This document shows positions 61,084 through 64,000 of a stretch of 64,000 bases of DNA, in pieces (the stretch's first letter is position 1; each line of letters opens with the position of its first letter). This stretch comes from DATKUC01 sp964577375 (GTDB lineage: Bacteria > Spirochaetota > Spirochaetia > DSM-27196 > DATKUC01): positions 4,645-68,644 of the forward strand of contig CAZNYW010000015.1 in NCBI GenBank assembly GCA_964577375.1. The letters run 5' to 3'. The position numbers and the translations under genes are program-made. The notes below the pieces were generated by a model. It ran no database searches. It worked only from the letters and a program-made list of their open reading frames with translations, and had not been told where the DNA came from.

Positions 61084-61650
61084 TCAACCGGGGGCCGCGC
61101 GGGGCTTCCACTTCGATACGTCGACGCCCTTAACAAGCAGCCACAGCGCGAGCGACAGCTCGCCAATCACCGCTAGTCCAGCCATCGCAAAATAGTAGCG
61201 ACCGGCGAAGTCCGGAGCGAGAATCAGCGCCAGACTGCTTGATATGTAGCTGGCACCAGGAATCAAATAGAGGAATCCGATGGTCCTGGGAATATAGCCG
61301 GACCTGATGATCAGGTACGCCGCGACCGGGAAGAAACAGCCGAACAAGAACAGGGCGATGCCGAAGCCATCGGCATGCGCCTGAACCGCCATGGCCGACA
61401 ACGCCTGTCGCTGTTCAGGCGTAAAAGCCGATAGATACGACGCGTTCCCCAGCGGATACGGCGCCTCGAGCAGGTGAAGGGCGTACGCCGTCTCCCGGGA
61501 CGATGATCCGGCCGCGGATCACCGCCTCGCCCATCGCGCCGAGAACGATCGTGATTAAATAGAAGGCGCCGCAGGTTCTCGCGTATACTTGCGGCGAAGT
61601 CGAGCTATTGTCAGGTGGGGCGTCATAGGGGTCTCCTTCTGTTATGGTCG
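61084..61650 (-). pseudogene. DUF4386 membrane protein with internal deletion and frameshift
   Basis: The N-terminal part (YARTCGAFYLITIVLGAMGE, RGRIIVPGD) is in one frame and the C-terminal part (YLSAFTPEQRQALSAMAVQA, GELSLALWLLVKGVD) in another. Roughly 90 residues usual between them (second and third helices) are missing. The original start codon is not evident. Expression of a functional protein is unlikely. Confidence 0.75.
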
Positions 61651-61894
61651 TTGAGGGAGATGGTGAACAGGCAAGGTTCGACCGTATTACGACGCAAAAG
61701 CAGGAAGTCGACGACGAACTCCCGAGAGCGAACTTCCACCAAGCGCTCCGAGTACAGGAGACATAACCACTATGTTGGATTCGAGCAAGCACATTGCGAA
61801 ATCAGTATTTGCAGAGCGTCAGCGGATATTACACTCGGATAACGGCTTCAGTCAGACTAACGTCGCGAACGGCCGGGGCGCGGGAGCGAACACA

Positions 61895-62215
61895 CTATTC
61901 GCGCATGAGTCTTCGCAGAAGAATGTCCTCGACGTTGCGCCTGCCGTCGATTGCCGCGAGAATGTAGATGCGTTTCTCATCGATTCGGTAGAAAACCCGC
62001 CACGGCGAGACAACGACTTCTCGATATCGGGCTATGTTGTGCTTTGCCAATTCCGGAACAATTCGTCCCAATTCTCCATGCCGTGATAGCTTTCCCACGG
62101 CCTCTTCGATTCGGTCAATGAACTTCTCAGCGGCGGCCGGCGAGTCCTCGATGAGAAAATCGACAACATCTTGCAGATCCTCCGCCGCGGGGGCAGTCCA
62201 CAGAAGTTTGTTCAT
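61895..62215 (-). CDS. RelE/ParE-type toxin
   Basis: A 106-residue toxin of the ParE/RelE superfamily: LLWTAPAAEDLQDVVDFLIEDSP, a central RIEEAVGKLSRHGELGRIVPEL, and a C-terminal REVVVSPWRVFYRID...IYILAAIDGRRN. It would block gyrase or cut ribosome-bound mRNA unless bound by its antitoxin. Its start overlaps the antitoxin stop by 4 bp, giving coupled translation with antitoxin first. Confidence 0.9.
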   Translation of the reverse strand: MNKLLWTAPAAEDLQDVVDFLIEDSPAAAEKFIDRIEEAVGKLSRHGELGRIVPELAKHNIARYREVVVSPWRVFYRIDEKRIYILAAIDGRRNVEDILLRRLMRE

Positions 62216-62487
62216 GTTGTCTTCAGACGTCGGCGGGCCGCTTCCATTACCTGTTGGTGAGACTGCAGTTGACCAGTTTCGATAGCCTTTTCGCTTTGGG
62301 CAAGGAGTTTCATGATCCCGAGCGCGTCAATCATCTGCTGGTAGCTCTTAGGATCGATGAGGACGCCTTTTGCTTCACCGTTTTGAGTAATGACGATGGG
62401 ATTGTGCGTGTCATTGATCTGCCGGATCATGTCGGCAGCGTTGGTCTTGATGTAGGAAATAGGACGTATGTTTGACTCCAGATCCAT
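62212..62487 (-). CDS. Phd/YefM-type antitoxin
   Basis: A 91-residue antitoxin: SYIKTNAADMIRQINDTHNPIVITQNGEAKGVLIDPKSYQQM is the Phd/YefM fold. The C-terminal helix (residues 60-91) would wrap the ParE-like toxin. GGAG lies 6 bp before ATG 62487. A near-palindromic GGTACC box upstream may be its autoregulatory site. Confidence 0.9.
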   Translation of the reverse strand: MDLESNIRPISYIKTNAADMIRQINDTHNPIVITQNGEAKGVLIDPKSYQQMIDALGIMKLLAQSEKAIETGQLQSHQQVMEAARRRLKTT

Positions 62488-62505
62488 ATGATTCTCCAGT
62501 GTTCA

Positions 62506-62517
62506 TAAGGTACCATA
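62506..62517. promoter_or_regulatory. Candidate toxin-antitoxin operator
   Basis: TAAGGTACCATA is palindromic except for one pair, and lies 19 bp upstream of the antitoxin start. Position and symmetry only support the call. Confidence 0.3.
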
Positions 62518-62693
62518 AAAAGACTTAAAACGCAACGGCCCGGAAAAACTTACCCGTGCTCTTACCCCGAGTCTGGATGGGCCGGCCGGCGGCTCGCGCG
62601 GTGCCGGTTCCATGCGGCGGCCCTCGCTTCCTGAAAGGATTCCCTTCCTCAGACACTTGCCGGGTCGGCGCCGCTCTTAGTATCAGTCAGACT

Positions 62694-63109
62694 ATGTCTG
62701 CTAAAAAACTCATCCACGTGGCTTTCATTCTGGGTATCATCGTCGCGGCAACAGCATCCGCCCAATCGCAGGGAGACCCCTATCACGGCCCTGTGCTGTC
62801 CCTCGATGTCCCGCAGGGATGGAAAACATGACTGGGTATACGTTGCCGCGCTCCGGATCGGCGCAAGAAAGGGCATGGCGGAACGGATGGACCGTGCGAT
62901 CAAGCAGAGCGTTGAACGGCCGCGGAACCTACCTCTCCTTCGCGCTCGAGGGACGCACCGTCTACGAGGCCTACGGATATGCGGTGGACAAAGGCAGCGG
63001 CAACCTGGATGTCCTTCAGATCCACGCAAGCGCGGATACCAAAGCCGCCCCGAATATCGCGGAAAAACTGACTCAGATGCTTGGTACGATTTCTCATACC
63101 AACCAGTGA
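62694..63109 (+). pseudogene. Frameshifted small secreted protein
   Basis: From ATG 62694 a signal peptide is read (KKLIHVAFILGIIVAATASAQS), then LSLDVPQGWK, but the frame ends at 62831. Plausible continuation lies in the next frame (VYVAALRIGARKGMAERMDR) and then in a third frame (YLSFALEGRTVYEAYGYAVD to stop 63109). Two frameshifts therefore separate the parts. The family is not recognised. Confidence 0.6.
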
Positions 63110-63243
63110 ATCAGGACATGTAGCGATGCAAAGATTTCAGGCGCTGCGCAGACCCGGCTAGGTAGGTCCCGCAGGGACATGACCACTTCGCCGATAATCG
63201 GTTCGGTCCGCTCTATTGAGCATCGCAGGGCTTTTCCTCGCGA

Positions 63244-63798
63244 CTATCGGAGGTTGCGTACCTCCGCATCCTTGACGACGTTCTGGTATCGCCGGTGAAT
63301 GAGGCTCCTGTCGTATTCGAAGCCTTCCTGGAGCATCTCCTCGCGCTCGTCCTCTGTAAAGTAATGCATGGCCGGCTGAAAGAAGTGACGATCCTCCTTT
63401 TCGATGTGCGCCGGGTAGAAGTCGCGAAGCTGCTTCATGCAGTCGAGCACCGTCGCGAAGGCACTTTCATCGCCGTCACGGTAGCGCTGATTCGCTTCTA
63501 CCATCTTCTTCGTGACCGTCCTGCCTTTCGCGTGGTCGGCGACCAGATCTCGCATGATTCGTTCGTCCTCGGGTGAAAGATTCTTCTTGCCGAGCTCCCG
63601 GAACAGAATGTCCTCTTCCTTGCCGTGGTGGCACTCGTCAGCGTAGAAGCGGATGAAGTCGGCGGCGACGTCGGTGAAAGCCGGGTCAGGCTTTCCACCT
63701 TTTTCAACCCGGTCTGCCTCGTTGCCGATTTCGGCAATCATGCGCTCGATCAGACGGTGCTCGATCATCAACGGCCCTACTGGCATCATTTTTCGCAT
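63244..63798 (-). CDS. Hemerythrin HHE-domain protein
   Basis: A 184-residue four-helix cation-binding protein. The iron-ligand pattern is visible as LMIEHRLIERMI (His14), ADECHHGKEEDILF, VADHAKGRT and FYPAHIEKEDRHFFQPA. It binds a di-iron centre and may act in oxygen, nitric oxide or redox sensing. GGAGGAG precedes ATG 63798. It is followed by the end of a metal P-type ATPase gene on the same strand, perhaps its upstream neighbour in an operon. Confidence 0.88.
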   Translation of the reverse strand: MRKMMPVGPLMIEHRLIERMIAEIGNEADRVEKGGKPDPAFTDVAADFIRFYADECHHGKEEDILFRELGKKNLSPEDERIMRDLVADHAKGRTVTKKMVEANQRYRDGDESAFATVLDCMKQLRDFYPAHIEKEDRHFFQPAMHYFTEDEREEMLQEGFEYDRSLIHRRYQNVVKDAEVRNLR

Positions 63799-63833
63799 AG
63801 TCTCCTCCTGGTTAATCGATACATAGTTTCCTC

Positions 63834-64000
63834 GCTACGTTCTCAACAGACGCATGCCGTTGAGAACTACAACCATGACGGACGCCTCGTGCACGAGCAT
63901 GCCGCCGGCCATATGAATGTCGCGCAGGACGACGCCGATCAGCAGCGCCGCGACCGTAAGTACGGCGATCGCGACGTTCTGGCGGATGTTGCGCAATGCC
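63834..64000 (-). CDS. Heavy-metal P-type ATPase, C-terminal end (partial)
   Basis: The last 54 codons of a gene running off the window. They read LRNIRQNVAIAVLTVAALLI and HMAGGMLVHEASVMVVVLN, ending RLLRT. This is the final two membrane helices with the HEAS-VxxVxLN-xMRL signature of P1B metal-transporting ATPases (ZntA/CadA/CopA type). Metal specificity cannot be judged from this part. Confidence 0.85.

Noticed and set aside
60878..61111. Minus-strand 77-codon frame overlapping repeat copy 3
   Set aside because: A stretch such as LGRVARFNNRRPLDTIGNIS looks protein-like and could be the tail of a lost glycosyltransferase, but the frame runs into the repeat and has no ribosome site. I could not support a gene.
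61681..61894. Coding remnant between the DUF4386 pseudogene and the toxin gene
   Set aside because: Some protein-like runs appear on the minus strand, but none could be tied to a family.

Overview
The window reads as the chromosome of a free-living, GC-rich (about 60 percent by eye), heterotrophic and motile bacterium. A spirochaete of the Spirochaeta/Treponema type is the best guess. The support is two sugar-binding proteins whose export signals end in FAKG- or AGG-type sequences rather than a classical lipobox, a spirochaete-like chemotaxis receptor, a short RRM RNA-binding protein, and many sugar ABC systems with one-component regulators. This is inference from gene style; no rRNA or tRNA is present to confirm it.

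Layout. 0-5.6 kb: a ROK repressor and the sugar ABC operon it probably controls, ending in a predicted beta-propeller glycosidase-like protein. 5.6-8.45 kb (minus): a riboflavin-type uptake system made of an NMT1/THI5-like binding protein and an ABC ATPase fused to its permease, behind a clear FMN riboswitch. 8.45-11.4 kb: a membrane-anchored BTAD/TPR regulator divergent from an ankyrin protein. 11.6-17.3 kb: an M16 peptidase lipoprotein, a menaquinone-type methyltransferase/prenyltransferase operon, and an RRM protein with a long leader. 17.4-24.7 kb: a sedoheptulokinase-like kinase, a TetR regulator, glpD, a LysR regulator divergent from leuCD, and a lone receiver protein. 24.9-30.1 kb: a PadR-controlled EmrAB-like efflux pair, a candidate small RNA and a chemotaxis receptor. 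30.4-44.6 kb: a membrane AraC regulator followed by a sugar ABC transporter, a GH2 beta-glucuronidase-like enzyme, a DUF2264 protein and several sugar/hydroxyacid enzymes, which together look like a glycoside utilisation locus. 44.6-51.8 kb: OsmC, two surface or lipoprotein genes, a coiled-coil protein, an HD-GYP protein, a tocopherol-cyclase-like protein, and an SRPBCC/ArsR pair with two tandem operators.

From about 51.9 kb to 63.1 kb the gene order becomes decayed. It holds a DUF899 gene with two nonsense codons, histidine kinase and gpsA remnants, a TetR helix-turn-helix joined to an FG-GAP-like fragment, a DUF4386 gene with an internal deletion, and a frameshifted secreted protein. Between these lie intact genes: DUF2182, DUF347, a GT39-like transferase, a DUF1537 kinase/pdxA2 pair, a ParE/Phd toxin-antitoxin module, a hemerythrin protein and the end of a metal P-type ATPase.

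The most unusual items are (i) a dispersed family of 135-136 bp intergenic repeats with terminal inverted repeats, three copies at 30.2, 45.3 and 60.8 kb; (ii) the FMN-riboswitch-controlled transporter with an ATPase-permease fusion; (iii) a promoter-to-terminator candidate small RNA at 28.1 kb; and (iv) the TetR/FG-GAP chimera.
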